Notes: generated by a model not told the origin, from the sequence alone. A stretch of 64,000 nt of DNA from Cupriavidus pauculus (GCF_002858765.1 NZ_PJRP01000005.1:66087-130086); one strand, 5' to 3'. Positions 28,545 to 39,711 are shown, numbered from the stretch's first letter. Numbers and translations are program-made.

Positions 28545-28615
28545 GGTGAAGGTCGTGCGGGAAACGGTGCGTGGGAGTTGTGACGCGGGCCGTGGGTGGC
28601 CGCGCCTTTGAATTA

Positions 28616-28630
28616 TGTAGAGATTCTACA
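28616..28630. promoter_or_regulatory. HexR operator, hexR-proximal
   Basis: TGTAGAGATTCTACA has perfect 6-bp arms and fits the HexR site type TGTA-N7-TACA. It lies 72 bp before the hexR start. On the minus strand a TAGAAT that could serve as a hexR -10 lies inside it, suggesting autoregulation. Confidence 0.75.
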
Positions 28631-28752
28631 CATTCACCTGTCAGATTCGCAGCCCCCGAAACTGGGTTTTCATCCTAGGATTTACCCGGATTTGCGCGCA
28701 TAACGCCATTTCTACGCGATGACAAGGCTTCCGGCTGTGTGTTGGCCGTGGC

Positions 28753-28772
28753 TATAATGTAGAAAATCTACA
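28753..28772 (+). promoter_or_regulatory. edd promoter -10 overlapped by HexR operator
   Basis: A perfect TATAAT (28753-28758) shares its last base with the palindrome TGTAGAAAATCTACA (28758-28772). Binding here would block transcription start of edd, about 85 bp upstream of the chosen start codon. No good -35 element is seen 17-18 bp upstream. The rest of the 304-bp gap 28545-28848 holds only the second operator. Confidence 0.8.
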
Positions 28773-28848
28773 GATTCGGTGGCCTGCAATGACATGTTCT
28801 AACCTGTCGCGCGGTTGTCCGGATCGCCCCACGAGGATCCATTCCGCC

Positions 28849-30774
28849 ATGACCCAAGCCGCCAAGGGCCACGTCCGCGCCGAAGTTTCGGCCGTCACCG
28901 ACCGCATCGTCGAACGCAGCCGCGCCAGCCGCGCCGCCTATCTGGCACGATGCGAGCGCGCCCAGCAAGACCTGGGGCCGCTGCGCGGCATGTCGTGCGC
29001 CAACCTGGCCCACGGTTACGCGGCACTGCCCACCGACGACAAGCTCAAGCTGCGCGTGGAACATGCTCCCAACCTGGGCATCGTCACGGCTTACAACGAC
29101 ATGCTGTCGGCCCACCAGCCCTACGAGCGCTATCCGGCCGTGATCCGCGAGGCCGCGCGTGCGGTCGGCGCCGTGGCGCAGGTAGCGGGCGGCGTGCCGG
29201 CGATGTGCGACGGCATCACGCAGGGCAATGCCGGCATGGAGCTGTCGCTGTTCTCGCGCGATGCCATCGCCATGAGCACTGCCGTGGCGCTGTCGCACAA
29301 CACGTTCGATGCCGCGCTGATGCTGGGCGTCTGCGACAAGATCGTGCCGGGCCTGTTGATGGGCGCGCTGCAGTTCGGCCACCTGCCGGTGGTGTTCGTG
29401 CCGGCCGGCCCGATGGCCTCGGGGCTGTCGAACAAGGAAAAGGCGCGCGTGCGCCAGCTTTATGCCACAGGGCAGATCGGGCGCGATGCGCTGCTCGAAG
29501 CCGAATGCGCGGCCTACCATGGCGCCGGCACCTGCACGTTCTACGGCACCGCCAACAGCAACCAGTTCCTGATGGAAATCATGGGCCTGCACATGCCGGG
29601 CGCAGCGTTTGTGCATCCGGACAGCGGCCTGCGCGATGCGCTGACCACGGCGGCGGCGCAGCGGGCGCTGGCGCTGATCGCGCGGGGCCGCGAGTACACG
29701 CCGCTGGCGCAGATCGTCGATGAGCGGGCCGTCGTCAACGCCATGGTCGGGCTGCTGGCCACGGGCGGCTCCACCAACCACACGATCCACCTGGTGGCCA
29801 TGGCACGTGCCGCGGGCATCGTGATCGACTGGAACGATTTCGACCGCCTGTCGGGCGTGACGCCGCTGCTGGCGCGCGTCTATCCGAACGGCTCGGCCGA
29901 CGTGAACCACTTCCATGCCGCGGGCGGCGTGGCCTACGTGATCGGCCAACTGCTCAAAGCGGGCCTGCTGCACGAGGATGTGAACACCGTGGTGGGCCGC
30001 GGCCTGGCGCGCTACACCGAAGAGCCGGTCATGACCGATGGCGCGCTGCGCTGGCGCGACGGCCCGGCTACCAGCGGCGACGCCGCCGTGCTGGCGCCGG
30101 CATCGGCGCCGTTCTCGGCCGAAGGAGGCCTGCGGTTGATGGCCGGCAACCTGGGGCGTGGCGTGATCAAGGTCTCGGCCGTGACCAGCGAGCATCGGGT
30201 CGTGGAGGCACCGGCGCGCGTGTTCGATTCGCAGGAGGCGCTGCAGGCCGCGTTCGAGGCCGACGAACTCAATCGCGACGTGGTGGCCGTGGTGCGCTTC
30301 CAGGGGCCGAATGCCAACGGGATGCCCGAATTACACCGGCTGACCCCGGCGCTGGGCGCGCTGCAGGACGCCGGCCACAAGGTGGCGCTGGTCACTGATG
30401 GCCGCATGTCGGGCGCGTCGGGCAAGGTGCCGGCCGTGATCCATGTGGGCCCGGAGGCGCTCGTGGGTGGCCCGCTGGCCCGCGTGCGTGACGGCGACGT
30501 CATTCGCGTCGACGCCATGGCCGGTACGCTTGAACTGGTAGGCGATGCCGGCGTCCAGGCAGATTTCGCCGCACGGACGCCGGCACCGGCGCCGGCCGAC
30601 GATTTCGCGGACTTCAGCATGGGCCGTGGCCTGTTCGGACTGTTCCGGCGCCATGCCCGCATTGCCGAGGAGGGTGGCAGCGCGCTCGACCTGTCCGAGG
30701 CCGATGCCCCGGCGATTGCCACGTCGGCCACGTCCGGTGCGGCTGTCAAAACCGCGTCCGCCGTCGCACAATAG
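28849..30774 (+). CDS. edd: 6-phosphogluconate dehydratase
   Basis: Edd converts 6-phosphogluconate to 2-keto-3-deoxy-6-phosphogluconate, the first committed step of the Entner-Doudoroff pathway, using an Fe-S cluster. The 641-residue protein follows the family closely: [56 protein letters not shown] and [14 protein letters not shown]. Cluster cysteines lie in the MCDG, VCDK and TCTF motifs. The start at 28849 (MTQAAKGHV) was chosen over an in-frame ATG at 28789. The C-terminal 35 residues are Ala-rich and extend past the E. coli protein. No eda gene follows; gntK does, so KDPG aldolase must be encoded elsewhere. Confidence 0.95.
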   Translation: MTQAAKGHVRAEVSAVTDRIVERSRASRAAYLARCERAQQDLGPLRGMSCANLAHGYAALPTDDKLKLRVEHAPNLGIVTAYNDMLSAHQPYERYPAVIREAARAVGAVAQVAGGVPAMCDGITQGNAGMELSLFSRDAIAMSTAVALSHNTFDAALMLGVCDKIVPGLLMGALQFGHLPVVFVPAGPMASGLSNKEKARVRQLYATGQIGRDALLEAECAAYHGAGTCTFYGTANSNQFLMEIMGLHMPGAAFVHPDSGLRDALTTAAAQRALALIARGREYTPLAQIVDERAVVNAMVGLLATGGSTNHTIHLVAMARAAGIVIDWNDFDRLSGVTPLLARVYPNGSADVNHFHAAGGVAYVIGQLLKAGLLHEDVNTVVGRGLARYTEEPVMTDGALRWRDGPATSGDAAVLAPASAPFSAEGGLRLMAGNLGRGVIKVSAVTSEHRVVEAPARVFDSQEALQAAFEADELNRDVVAVVRFQGPNANGMPELHRLTPALGALQDAGHKVALVTDGRMSGASGKVPAVIHVGPEALVGGPLARVRDGDVIRVDAMAGTLELVGDAGVQADFAARTPAPAPADDFADFSMGRGLFGLFRRHARIAEEGGSALDLSEADAPAIATSATSGAAVKTASAVAQ

Positions 30775-30923
30775 GCGGACGTCCAGGCCCGACTCGCTTT
30801 CAGACATCCCGTATTCCCCGCGGCGCTGGTGCCCCGGGGCACTGCCGGGCCACGCCGACGCGTGGCCGGCGGCTACCGACAAGGGTGGCAATACCACCCG
30901 ACACCATGTTCGATGGAGCAGAC

Positions 30924-31448
30924 ATGATCTATATCCTGATGGGCGTTTCCGGCAGCGGCAAGACCACCGTGGGCCAGTTGCTGGCGCAGCAGTTGCACTG
31001 CGGCTTCCATGATGCCGACACCTTTCACAGCGAGGCCAACAAGGCCAAGATGCACGACGGCGTGCCGCTGACCGACGAAGACCGCTGGCCGTGGCTGGCC
31101 GCCATGCGCGCGGCCATCGATACGGCCCGCGCCGAGGGGCGCACCCATGTGTTCACCTGCTCGGCGTTGCGCCAGACCTACCGCGACCGCCTGACCCCCC
31201 CCGATGGCGGCGTGACGTTCGTGTTCATGAAGGGCGACGCCGCGACGATCGGCGGCCGGCTGTCGGCCCGCGCCGACCACTTCTTCAATCCGGCGCTGCT
31301 GCAGAGCCAGTTCGATACCCTGGAAGAGCCCCAGGACGCGCTGGTGCTCGATATCCGCCGCGCGCCCGAGGTGCTGGTCGAGGACATCTTGACCAAATGC
31401 CCGCCGGAGTCGGTTTCTTGCACCGGCCAGGCGAAGACCGCGCACTGA
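30924..31448 (+). CDS. gntK: Gluconokinase
   Basis: This 174-residue P-loop kinase phosphorylates D-gluconate to 6-phosphogluconate, the substrate of the upstream edd product. The P-loop GVSGSGKT is at 7-14, followed by DADTFHSEANKAKMHDGVPLTDEDRWPWL and CSALRQTYRD, all GntK family motifs. The ATG at 30924 with GGAG 7 nt upstream puts the P-loop at the right place. It lies 149 bp after edd and is probably in the same HexR-controlled unit. The 30775-30923 gap shows no clear terminator. Confidence 0.94.
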   Translation: MIYILMGVSGSGKTTVGQLLAQQLHCGFHDADTFHSEANKAKMHDGVPLTDEDRWPWLAAMRAAIDTARAEGRTHVFTCSALRQTYRDRLTPPDGGVTFVFMKGDAATIGGRLSARADHFFNPALLQSQFDTLEEPQDALVLDIRRAPEVLVEDILTKCPPESVSCTGQAKTAH

Positions 31449-31477
31449 CCCCTGCACCATGGCCGGCCACGCGTGGC

Positions 31478-31493
31478 TGGCAAGCATCTTGCT
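31478..31493 (+). promoter_or_regulatory. Sigma-54 (-24/-12) promoter candidate of the ATP-grasp/Anbu cluster
   Basis: TGGCAAGCATCTTGCT matches the sigma-54 consensus TGGCACRNNNNTTGCW at 15 of 16 positions. GG (31479-31480) and GC (31491-31492) are separated by exactly ten bases. It lies about 200 bp before the circularly permuted ATP-grasp gene, in a 242-bp gap. An imperfect NtrC-like site (TGCACC-N5-GGCGAA, 31419-31435) is upstream inside gntK. An activator of the NtrC class is implied, probably nitrogen limitation. Confidence 0.65.
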
Positions 31494-31690
31494 AAACCGT
31501 TTTGCGTACCGGCGCATGTCTTGTGCATGCAACCCCTTGCGGGATTTGCCGGTGCGGATATGCTGGAAGCGTCGACTCGACGAGGCATCGATAAACGGGT
31601 GGCCGGCGGTATTGCCGTGCAGCAAGGCCGAGGAGTAGTCAGGCGGCACGGACCGCGGCAGGCGCCCATTTCCACGAAGGAGCGGCCATC

Positions 31691-33166
31691 ATGGCGGCGC
31701 GGTTTTTCGACGAGATGCTGGAAGGGCGAGAGGACGGCACGGTGACGGCCGTCGAGGCCGGGCAGGTGTTGCCGCCAGGGGCGGTCCGGTCCCACTACCG
31801 AAGTTTTGCGGACTGGCTGGGCCGGCAGTCCGTGTCCACCATGGACAACAAGCGCGCGGAGGCGGACCTGATCTTCCGGCGCGTGGGCATCACCTTCGCC
31901 GTCTACGGCGACAAGGACGAGTCCAACAGCGGCACCGAGCGGACCATTCCGTTCGACGTGATCCCGCGCGTGTTCCCGGCGAGCGAGTGGGCCACGCTGG
32001 AGCGCGGCCTGCGCCAGCGGGTGGCGGCGCTGAACCGGTTCATCCACGACATCTACCACGGGCAGGACATCATCCGCGCCGGCGTGATTCCGCCCGACCA
32101 GATCTACAACAACGCCCAGTACCGGCCCGAGATGCTCGGCATCGACGTGCCGCGCGACATCTACGCCCACGTGGCCGGCATCGACGTGGTGCGCGCGGGC
32201 CAAGGCGAGTTCTACGTGCTGGAAGACAACCTGCGCGTGCCGTCGGGCGTGTCGTACATGCTGGAAAACCGCAAGATGATGATGCGGTTGTTCCCCGACC
32301 TGTTCGCGCGCAACCGCGTGGCGCCGGTGGCCCACTATCCCGACCTGCTGCTGGACATGCTGCGCAGCGTCTCGCCGCAGAACATCGCCGATCCCACCGT
32401 GGTCGTGCTCACGCCGGGCATGTACAACTCGGCGTACTTCGAGCACGCGTTCCTGGCCCAGCAGATGGGCGTGGAACTGGTGGAAGGCAGCGACCTGTTC
32501 GTCGAGGACGACCACCTCTACATGCGCACCACGCAGGGGCCGCAGCGGATCGACGTGATCTACCGCCGCGTGGACGACGACTTCCTCGATCCGCTCGTGT
32601 TCCGGCCCGATTCGGCGCTGGGCGCGGCGGGGCTGCTGTCGGTCTATCGCGCCGGCAACGTGACGATCTCCAATGCCATTGGCACCGGCGTGGCCGACGA
32701 CAAGTCGATCTATCCGTACGTGCCCGACATGATCCGGTTCTACCTGGGCGAAGAGGCCATCCTGTCGAACGTGCCCACCTACATGTGCCGGCGGCCCGAC
32801 GACCTGCAATACGTGCTAGACCACATGGCCGACCTCGTCGTGAAGGAAACCCACGGCGCCGGCGGCTACGGCATGCTGGTGGGCCCGGCCGCGACAAAGG
32901 CCGAGATCGACCAGTTCCGCGAGGTGGTCAAGGCGCGGCCCGAGCAGTACATCGCCCAGCCCACGCTGGCGCTGTCCACGTGCCCGACCTATGTGGAATC
33001 GGGCATCGCGCCGCGCCATATCGACCTGCGGCCGTTCGTGCTGTCGGGCAAGGAGGTACGTATGGTGCCGGGCGGGCTGACGCGCGTGGCGCTGCGCGAG
33101 GGGTCGCTGGTGGTGAATTCCTCGCAGGGCGGCGGCACCAAGGACACCTGGGTGCTGGAACGCTGA
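31691..33166 (+). CDS. Circularly permuted ATP-grasp protein
   Basis: This 491-residue protein of the CP_ATPgrasp_2 (DUF404/DUF407, COG2308) type is predicted to ligate a carboxylate to an amine using ATP, probably forming peptide-like bonds. Family motifs include IPRVFPASEWATLERGL, GIDVVRAGQGEFYVLEDN, RVPSGVSYMLENRKMM, DVIYRRVDDDFLDPL, VVKETHGAGGYGMLVG and RPFVLSGKEVRMVPGGLTR. The early lines give the DN metal motif and the later ones the ATP-binding lysine and glycine loop. AAGGAG precedes the ATG. It is the first gene of a four-gene set with alpha-E, transglutaminase-like and Anbu genes. Its substrate is unknown. Confidence 0.92.
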   Translation: MAARFFDEMLEGREDGTVTAVEAGQVLPPGAVRSHYRSFADWLGRQSVSTMDNKRAEADLIFRRVGITFAVYGDKDESNSGTERTIPFDVIPRVFPASEWATLERGLRQRVAALNRFIHDIYHGQDIIRAGVIPPDQIYNNAQYRPEMLGIDVPRDIYAHVAGIDVVRAGQGEFYVLEDNLRVPSGVSYMLENRKMMMRLFPDLFARNRVAPVAHYPDLLLDMLRSVSPQNIADPTVVVLTPGMYNSAYFEHAFLAQQMGVELVEGSDLFVEDDHLYMRTTQGPQRIDVIYRRVDDDFLDPLVFRPDSALGAAGLLSVYRAGNVTISNAIGTGVADDKSIYPYVPDMIRFYLGEEAILSNVPTYMCRRPDDLQYVLDHMADLVVKETHGAGGYGMLVGPAATKAEIDQFREVVKARPEQYIAQPTLALSTCPTYVESGIAPRHIDLRPFVLSGKEVRMVPGGLTRVALREGSLVVNSSQGGGTKDTWVLER

Positions 33167-33199
33167 AGCCGAACACACTGATCGCCGGGAGAACCCATC

Positions 33200-34153
33200 A
33201 TGCTGAGCCGAACCGCCGACCACCTGTTCTGGATGGCCCGCTATACCGAGCGCGCGGAAAACACCGCGCGCATGCTCGACGTCAACTACCAGACCTCGCT
33301 GCTGCCGCAATCGGCCGAAGTGGCCGAGCAGGGCTGGTGGGCGATGCTCGACATCTCCGAGCTGACCCAGGCCTACGACCACAAGTACGGCCTGTTGCAC
33401 CGTGACGACGTGATCGACTTCATGGTGCGCGACATGACCAACCCGTCGTCGATCATGAGCTGCCTGCGCGCGGCGCGCGAGAACGCGCGGGCGGTGCGGG
33501 GGTCGCTGACCACCGAGGTCTGGGAAACCATCAACACCACGTGGCTGGACGTGCAGCGCCTGATTGCCGATGGCGACCTGCACGACGATCCATCGCGCTT
33601 CTTCGAGTGGGTCAAGTTCCGTTCGCACCTGGCGCGCGGCGTGCAGTTCGGCACCATGCTCAAGGACGACGCGTTCCACTTCATGCGCCTGGGCACGTTC
33701 CTGGAGCGCGCGGACAACACGGCGCGGATCCTGGACGTCAAGTTCCAGGCGTCGGGCCGCGACGACAGCGATCCGAACCGCGAGCAGAACGATTTTTACC
33801 ATTGGGCGGCCGTGCTGCGGTCGGTGTCGGGCTTCGAGGTCTACCGCAAGATCTACCGTGCCGTGATCACGCCCCAGCGCGTGGCCGAACTGCTGATCCT
33901 GCGGCCGGACATGCCGCGCTCGCTGGTGTCGAGCCTGGACGAAGTGGTGGCGATCCTGGCGCTGGTGGCCAACCAGCAATCGTCGGAGACCGAGCGCCAG
34001 GCTGGTAAACTCCACGCTGACCTCAAATACGCGCGCATCGACGATATCTTCGCCGTCGGCCTGCACGCCTACCTGACCAGCTTCCTGGAGCGCATCGGCG
34101 ATCTCGGCAATGGCATCAGCCGGGATTTCCTCGTGCCGTTGCTGGCCGCCTGA
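33200..34153 (+). CDS. Alpha-E domain protein
   Basis: This 317-residue all-helical protein of the alpha-E family (DUF403, COG2307) starts MLSRTADHLFWMARYTERAE, the diagnostic N-terminus. Arg/Glu/Asp-rich helices follow (VDFMVRDMTNPSSIMSCLRAARENARAVRG; LGTFLERADNTARILDVKF). The conserved RAENTAR- and RADNTAR-like motifs suggest an ancient internal duplication. No enzymatic activity is established. The family is always linked to the CP-ATP-grasp protein and is thought to be its partner. It is 33 bp downstream of that gene and overlaps nothing. Confidence 0.92.
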   Translation: MLSRTADHLFWMARYTERAENTARMLDVNYQTSLLPQSAEVAEQGWWAMLDISELTQAYDHKYGLLHRDDVIDFMVRDMTNPSSIMSCLRAARENARAVRGSLTTEVWETINTTWLDVQRLIADGDLHDDPSRFFEWVKFRSHLARGVQFGTMLKDDAFHFMRLGTFLERADNTARILDVKFQASGRDDSDPNREQNDFYHWAAVLRSVSGFEVYRKIYRAVITPQRVAELLILRPDMPRSLVSSLDEVVAILALVANQQSSETERQAGKLHADLKYARIDDIFAVGLHAYLTSFLERIGDLGNGISRDFLVPLLAA

Positions 34154-34235
34154 ATCGTCATGGATGTGCCCGGCGCATCACGCGTCGGGCGAGGAAAGCA
34201 CCGGCAGGTGCCGTGCCGGGCGCGCGATACGCATC

Positions 34236-35066
34236 GTGAAATACAGGATCCACCACAAGACCGTCTATCAATACACCGAACCGGTGCGCCGCAGCGTGCA
34301 CGAGCTGCGGCTGGCGCCGCGCTCGGGGCCGCTGCAATCGGTGCAGGACTGGCAGCTTTCGGCGCCGGGCAACCTGACCGAGGCGCGTGACGGCTTCGGC
34401 AATATCGTTCACAACTTCACCATGGCCGGACCGGCCCGTACGATCGCCATCACCGCCACCGGCGAGGTGGAAGTGCAGGGTGGGGTTGGCGAGCACGCCG
34501 CGCACCATGCGTTCGTCGATCTGCCGGACTCTGGCGAGTCGCGCGTGTCGCCGCTTTATTTTGTGTCGACTACGCCTCTTACGCAGGCTCCCAGCGGTAT
34601 GCAGGCGTTTGCCGCGCCTTACGTGGCGGCCGGCCACGATGTGCCGGCGTTGCTGGCCCTGGCGGGCGGCATTGCCGATCGCGTCCGCTACCAGGCCAAT
34701 ACGACGGATGTTGGCACGTCGGCGGCCCAGGCCTTCCAGATGGGCAGCGGCGTTTGCCAGGACCAGGCGCAGGTGATGGTGGCCGCGTGCCGGGCGCTGG
34801 GCATTCCAGCGCGCTATGTCAGCGGTTACTTCTACGATCCGGCCGCTACCGCGCTGGCCAGCCATGCCTGGGCCGACGTCTGCCTGGATGCCAGCCGGGG
34901 CCTCTGGTGCAGCATCGACGTGACGCACCGATGTGTGACGGACGCCCGCCACGTGCGGCTCGCCGTGGGGCGCGACTATGCGTCGGCTGCACCAATTCGG
35001 GGCATTCTGGAGGGTGGCGCGGGCGAAACGCTCGACGTCGATATCGCGATCACGCCCGCTGCCTGA
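34236..35066 (+). CDS. Transglutaminase-like cysteine peptidase
   Basis: This 276-residue protein has an N-terminal beta domain (Bact_transglu_N; KYRIHHKTVYQYTEPVRRS) and a papain-like transglutaminase core. The catalytic triad is C174 (GSGVCQDQAQ), H210 (ASHAWADV) and D228 (WCSIDVTH). It is predicted to hydrolyse or transfer peptide bonds, possibly on the product of the ATP-grasp ligase. It lacks a signal peptide, so it is probably cytoplasmic. The start is taken as GTG 34236, which matches the family N-terminus; the frame is open to 34110. Confidence 0.9.
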   Translation: MKYRIHHKTVYQYTEPVRRSVHELRLAPRSGPLQSVQDWQLSAPGNLTEARDGFGNIVHNFTMAGPARTIAITATGEVEVQGGVGEHAAHHAFVDLPDSGESRVSPLYFVSTTPLTQAPSGMQAFAAPYVAAGHDVPALLALAGGIADRVRYQANTTDVGTSAAQAFQMGSGVCQDQAQVMVAACRALGIPARYVSGYFYDPAATALASHAWADVCLDASRGLWCSIDVTHRCVTDARHVRLAVGRDYASAAPIRGILEGGAGETLDVDIAITPAA

Positions 35067-35168
35067 GCGACCGCCCGGGCATTCAAACGGCGTGGCGTTT
35101 TGCCGAGCGGCTAGAATGCAAATTTGCCGTCTCGCCGGAGTCGCGGCGCCCCAACAAGACACCTGTTC

Positions 35169-35972
35169 ATGACGTACTGCGTAGCGATGCGGCTGGATGC
35201 CGGTCTGGTTTTCCTGTCCGATTCCCGAACCAATGCCGGGGTGGATGCCATTTCCACCGCGCGCAAGATGACCGTTTTCGAAGAGCCGGGCGACCGCGTG
35301 CTGGTGCTGATGACCGCCGGCAACCTGGCGATCAGCCAGTCTGTGCGGCAACTGCTGGCCGAGGCGCGCGACGAAAAGCGTTCGCTGTGGACCGCCCGCG
35401 ACATGTTCGAGGCCGCCACCATCGTCGGCGATGCCGTGCGCGCCGTGCACAAGCGCGATGCCCACGCGCTGCGCGAGGCCGGCATTGACTTCAACGTCAG
35501 CATGATCTTCGGCGGCCAGATCCGCGGCGAGCGCACGCGGCTGTTCAATATCTATGCGGCCGGAAATTTCGTCGAGGCGTCGCCCGAGAACTGCTACTTC
35601 CAGATTGGCGAGGCCAAGTATGGCAAGCCGATCGTCGACCGCGTGGTGTCGCCGTCGCTGCCGCTGGGCGAAGCCGCCAAGTGCGCGCTGATCTCGATGG
35701 ACTCCACGCTCAAGTCGAATATCTCGGTGGGCCTGCCGCTGGACCTGCTGGTGTACGAAGCCGATTCGCTGCGCGTGACGCGCTTCGTCAACATCGACGA
35801 GAAGAACGCGTACTTCCGCATGATCCGTGACACCTGGGGCCAGCGCCTGCGCCAGGTGTTCGGCGAGATCAGCAATCCCGAATGGGATGCCGCCGAGCCG
35901 GCCGAGTTTCCGCTGGCACGCGACGAAGCGGATCGCTGGGGCCAGCCCGTGCGCGCACGCCGCGACCGGTAG
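35169..35972 (+). CDS. Anbu, proteasome-like peptidase
   Basis: This 267-residue Ntn-hydrolase of the Anbu (ancestral beta subunit, COG3484) family is related to HslV and the 20S beta subunits. Removal of the initiator Met exposes T2 (MTYCVAMRLD) as the nucleophile. D18-x-R (SDSRTNAGVDA) and the K of ARKMTVFE are the supporting residues. GGQIRGERTRLFNIYAAGNF forms the central strands. Anbu particles are open spirals with weak or unknown proteolytic activity. The ATG at 35169 is required to place Thr at position 2. It is the fourth gene of the ATP-grasp/alpha-E/transglutaminase set, 102 bp after the third. Confidence 0.93.
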   Translation: MTYCVAMRLDAGLVFLSDSRTNAGVDAISTARKMTVFEEPGDRVLVLMTAGNLAISQSVRQLLAEARDEKRSLWTARDMFEAATIVGDAVRAVHKRDAHALREAGIDFNVSMIFGGQIRGERTRLFNIYAAGNFVEASPENCYFQIGEAKYGKPIVDRVVSPSLPLGEAAKCALISMDSTLKSNISVGLPLDLLVYEADSLRVTRFVNIDEKNAYFRMIRDTWGQRLRQVFGEISNPEWDAAEPAEFPLARDEADRWGQPVRARRDR

Positions 35973-36070
35973 AGGGAAACGTCTACCGGGTTCGCGCCGG
36001 CGCGGGCGTCGAATGTCGGGCGTCGCAGTACACTCTGCTGCGACTGCCACATTCCCATTGCACTTGTCTC

Positions 36071-36892
36071 ATGCGCGACATCCTGCTGTTCTCCCACGCC
36101 AACGGCTTTCCCGTCTCCACGTACCGCAAGCTGTTCGGCGCGCTGGAAGATACCTTCGAGATCCGCGCCGTCGAACGCTACGGCCACGATCCGAAGTACC
36201 CGGTCACGCGCGAATGGCCCAATCTGGTGGACGAACTGCTACGTGAAATCGAGCGCGCCCGCCGCGTGGGTGCCGATAGCCGAAAGGTCTGGCTGGTCGG
36301 GCATTCGCTGGGCGGCTTCCTGTCGCTGATGGCCGCGCTGCGCGAACCGCAGCGCGTGCGCGGCGTGGTGATGCTCGATTCGCCGATCATCGCCGGCTGG
36401 CGGGCTTCGCTGCTGCGGGCGTCTCAGGTGCTGGGCCTGGACGAAAAGCCAAGCCCGGCCGCCGTGACCAAGAACCGCCGCACGCACTGGCCCGACACCG
36501 AATCCGTCTGGACCCACTTCCAGGCCAAGCGCAATTTCCAGGTCTGGGACCCCGATGTGCTGCGCGACTACGCCGAGCATGGCACCGAGCCGACCGGCCG
36601 CGCCGCCGAGCGCCGCCTGCGCTTCGATCGGGACGTGGAATACCGCATCTATCGCACGCTGCCCACCAGCCTGGGCCGGCGCGTCGCACATGGCGCGCCG
36701 GTGCCGGTGGGCTTCATTGCCGGCACGAAGTCGCGCGAGGTCCGGCAGGTGGGGCTGGGCGCCACGCGCAAGCTGGTGGGGGACCGTCTGCGCTTCATTG
36801 AGGGCGGGCATCTCTATCCGATGGAGCGGCCGCTGGAAACGGCTGGGACCGTGAGCGAGCTGATCGGGCAGATGCGCCAGAGCGGCCACTGA
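36071..36892 (+). CDS. Alpha/beta hydrolase
   Basis: This 273-residue alpha/beta-fold hydrolase has nucleophile S79 in VGHSLGG, a catalytic histidine in EGGHLYPMERP and an oxyanion-region FSHANGFP at 7-14. The family includes esterases and lipase-like enzymes, and the substrate is unknown. The ATG at 36071 (MRDILLFSHANGFP) gives a complete domain; the upstream open frame is not homologous. It follows the Anbu gene by 98 bp on the same strand, but I see no evidence that it belongs to that pathway. Confidence 0.85.
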   Translation: MRDILLFSHANGFPVSTYRKLFGALEDTFEIRAVERYGHDPKYPVTREWPNLVDELLREIERARRVGADSRKVWLVGHSLGGFLSLMAALREPQRVRGVVMLDSPIIAGWRASLLRASQVLGLDEKPSPAAVTKNRRTHWPDTESVWTHFQAKRNFQVWDPDVLRDYAEHGTEPTGRAAERRLRFDRDVEYRIYRTLPTSLGRRVAHGAPVPVGFIAGTKSREVRQVGLGATRKLVGDRLRFIEGGHLYPMERPLETAGTVSELIGQMRQSGH

Positions 36893-36910
36893 AGACGGGC
36901 AAGGGGCGGA

Positions 36911-36926
36911 GCGGCGCATGCGCCGC
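36911..36926. repeat. 16-bp perfect palindrome before pyrG
   Basis: GCGGCGCATGCGCCGC is a perfect inverted repeat lying 18 nt after the hydrolase stop and before the pyrG promoter. It could act as an RNA hairpin or a protein site. There is no T-tract after it. Confidence 0.4.
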
Positions 36927-36997
36927 AGCGGCGGGGCGGGGCATCACGGACACTGCCCTGTCACAAAATCCGGGTCGGCGGCGGACGGGCTCTCATG

Positions 36998-38682
<1,685 letters not shown>

Positions 38683-38707
38683 CGCGTCGCGACGAAGGAG
38701 ACAAGCC

Positions 38708-39577
38708 ATGAAACTGTGTGGATTCGACGTCGGCCTCGACAAGCCGTTCTTCCTGATCGCCGGCCCGTGTGTCATCGAGTCCGAACAGATGGCACTGGAC
38801 ACCGCCGGCGAACTGAAGCAGATCACCGGTGAACTGGGCATCCCGTTCATCTACAAGTCGTCGTTCGACAAGGCCAACCGGTCGTCGGGCAAGTCGTTCC
38901 GTGGTCTCGGCATGGAGAAGGGTCTGGAAATCCTGGCCACCGTGAAGCGCGAAATCGGCGTGCCCGTCCTGACGGACATTCACGAGATCGACGAGATCAA
39001 GCCCGTTGCCGCCGTGGTGGACGTGCTGCAGACGCCGGCCTTCCTGTGCCGCCAGACTGATTTCATCCGTGCATGCGCCCAGAGCGGACGCCCGGTGAAC
39101 ATCAAGAAGGGCCAGTTCCTGGCGCCGCACGACATGAAGAACGTGATCGACAAGGCGCGTGACGCGGCCCGCGAGGCCGGTCTGCCCGATGACGTGTTCA
39201 TGGCCTGCGAGCGTGGCGTTTCCTTCGGCTACAACAACCTGGTGTCGGACATGCGCTCGCTGGCGATCATGCGCGAGACCGGTGCCCCGGTGGTGTTCGA
39301 TGCCACCCACTCGGTGCAACTGCCAGGTGGCCAGGGCACCAGCTCGGGCGGCCAGCGCGAGTTCGTGCCGGTGCTGTCGCGTGCCGCGGTGGCCACAGGC
39401 GTGGCGGGTTTGTTCATGGAAACCCATCCGGACCCGAGTAAGGCCATGTCCGACGGCCCGAACGCGGTGCCGCTGTCGCGCATGAAGGAACTGTTGGCCG
39501 TGCTGAAGGACCTGGATACCCTGGTCAAGCGCGCCGGCTTCCTCGAAGACAACTTCGGCTGGCCGGCCTGCGCCTGA
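38708..39577 (+). CDS. kdsA: KDO-8-phosphate synthase
   Basis: This 289-residue enzyme condenses phosphoenolpyruvate and arabinose-5-phosphate to KDO-8-phosphate for lipopolysaccharide inner core. Family motifs are [37 protein letters not shown] and [20 protein letters not shown]12 in GPCVIE suggests a metal-dependent class II enzyme if the other ligands are confirmed. GAAGGAG lies 7 nt before the ATG at 38708. It is in one cluster with pyrG and probably eno. Confidence 0.97.
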   Translation: MKLCGFDVGLDKPFFLIAGPCVIESEQMALDTAGELKQITGELGIPFIYKSSFDKANRSSGKSFRGLGMEKGLEILATVKREIGVPVLTDIHEIDEIKPVAAVVDVLQTPAFLCRQTDFIRACAQSGRPVNIKKGQFLAPHDMKNVIDKARDAAREAGLPDDVFMACERGVSFGYNNLVSDMRSLAIMRETGAPVVFDATHSVQLPGGQGTSSGGQREFVPVLSRAAVATGVAGLFMETHPDPSKAMSDGPNAVPLSRMKELLAVLKDLDTLVKRAGFLEDNFGWPACA

Positions 39578-39711
39578 TCCAGCCAGCAGTACCCGCCGCC
39601 CGCGCCCGTCGCGGGCGGTGTCGCTTCCGGACGTGTCAATTCGGGTGTGAGCGTGAATCGACCCTGACGCACCGGTATCGAAAGACAATACAAAAGATTC
39701 GGAGATAGCGT

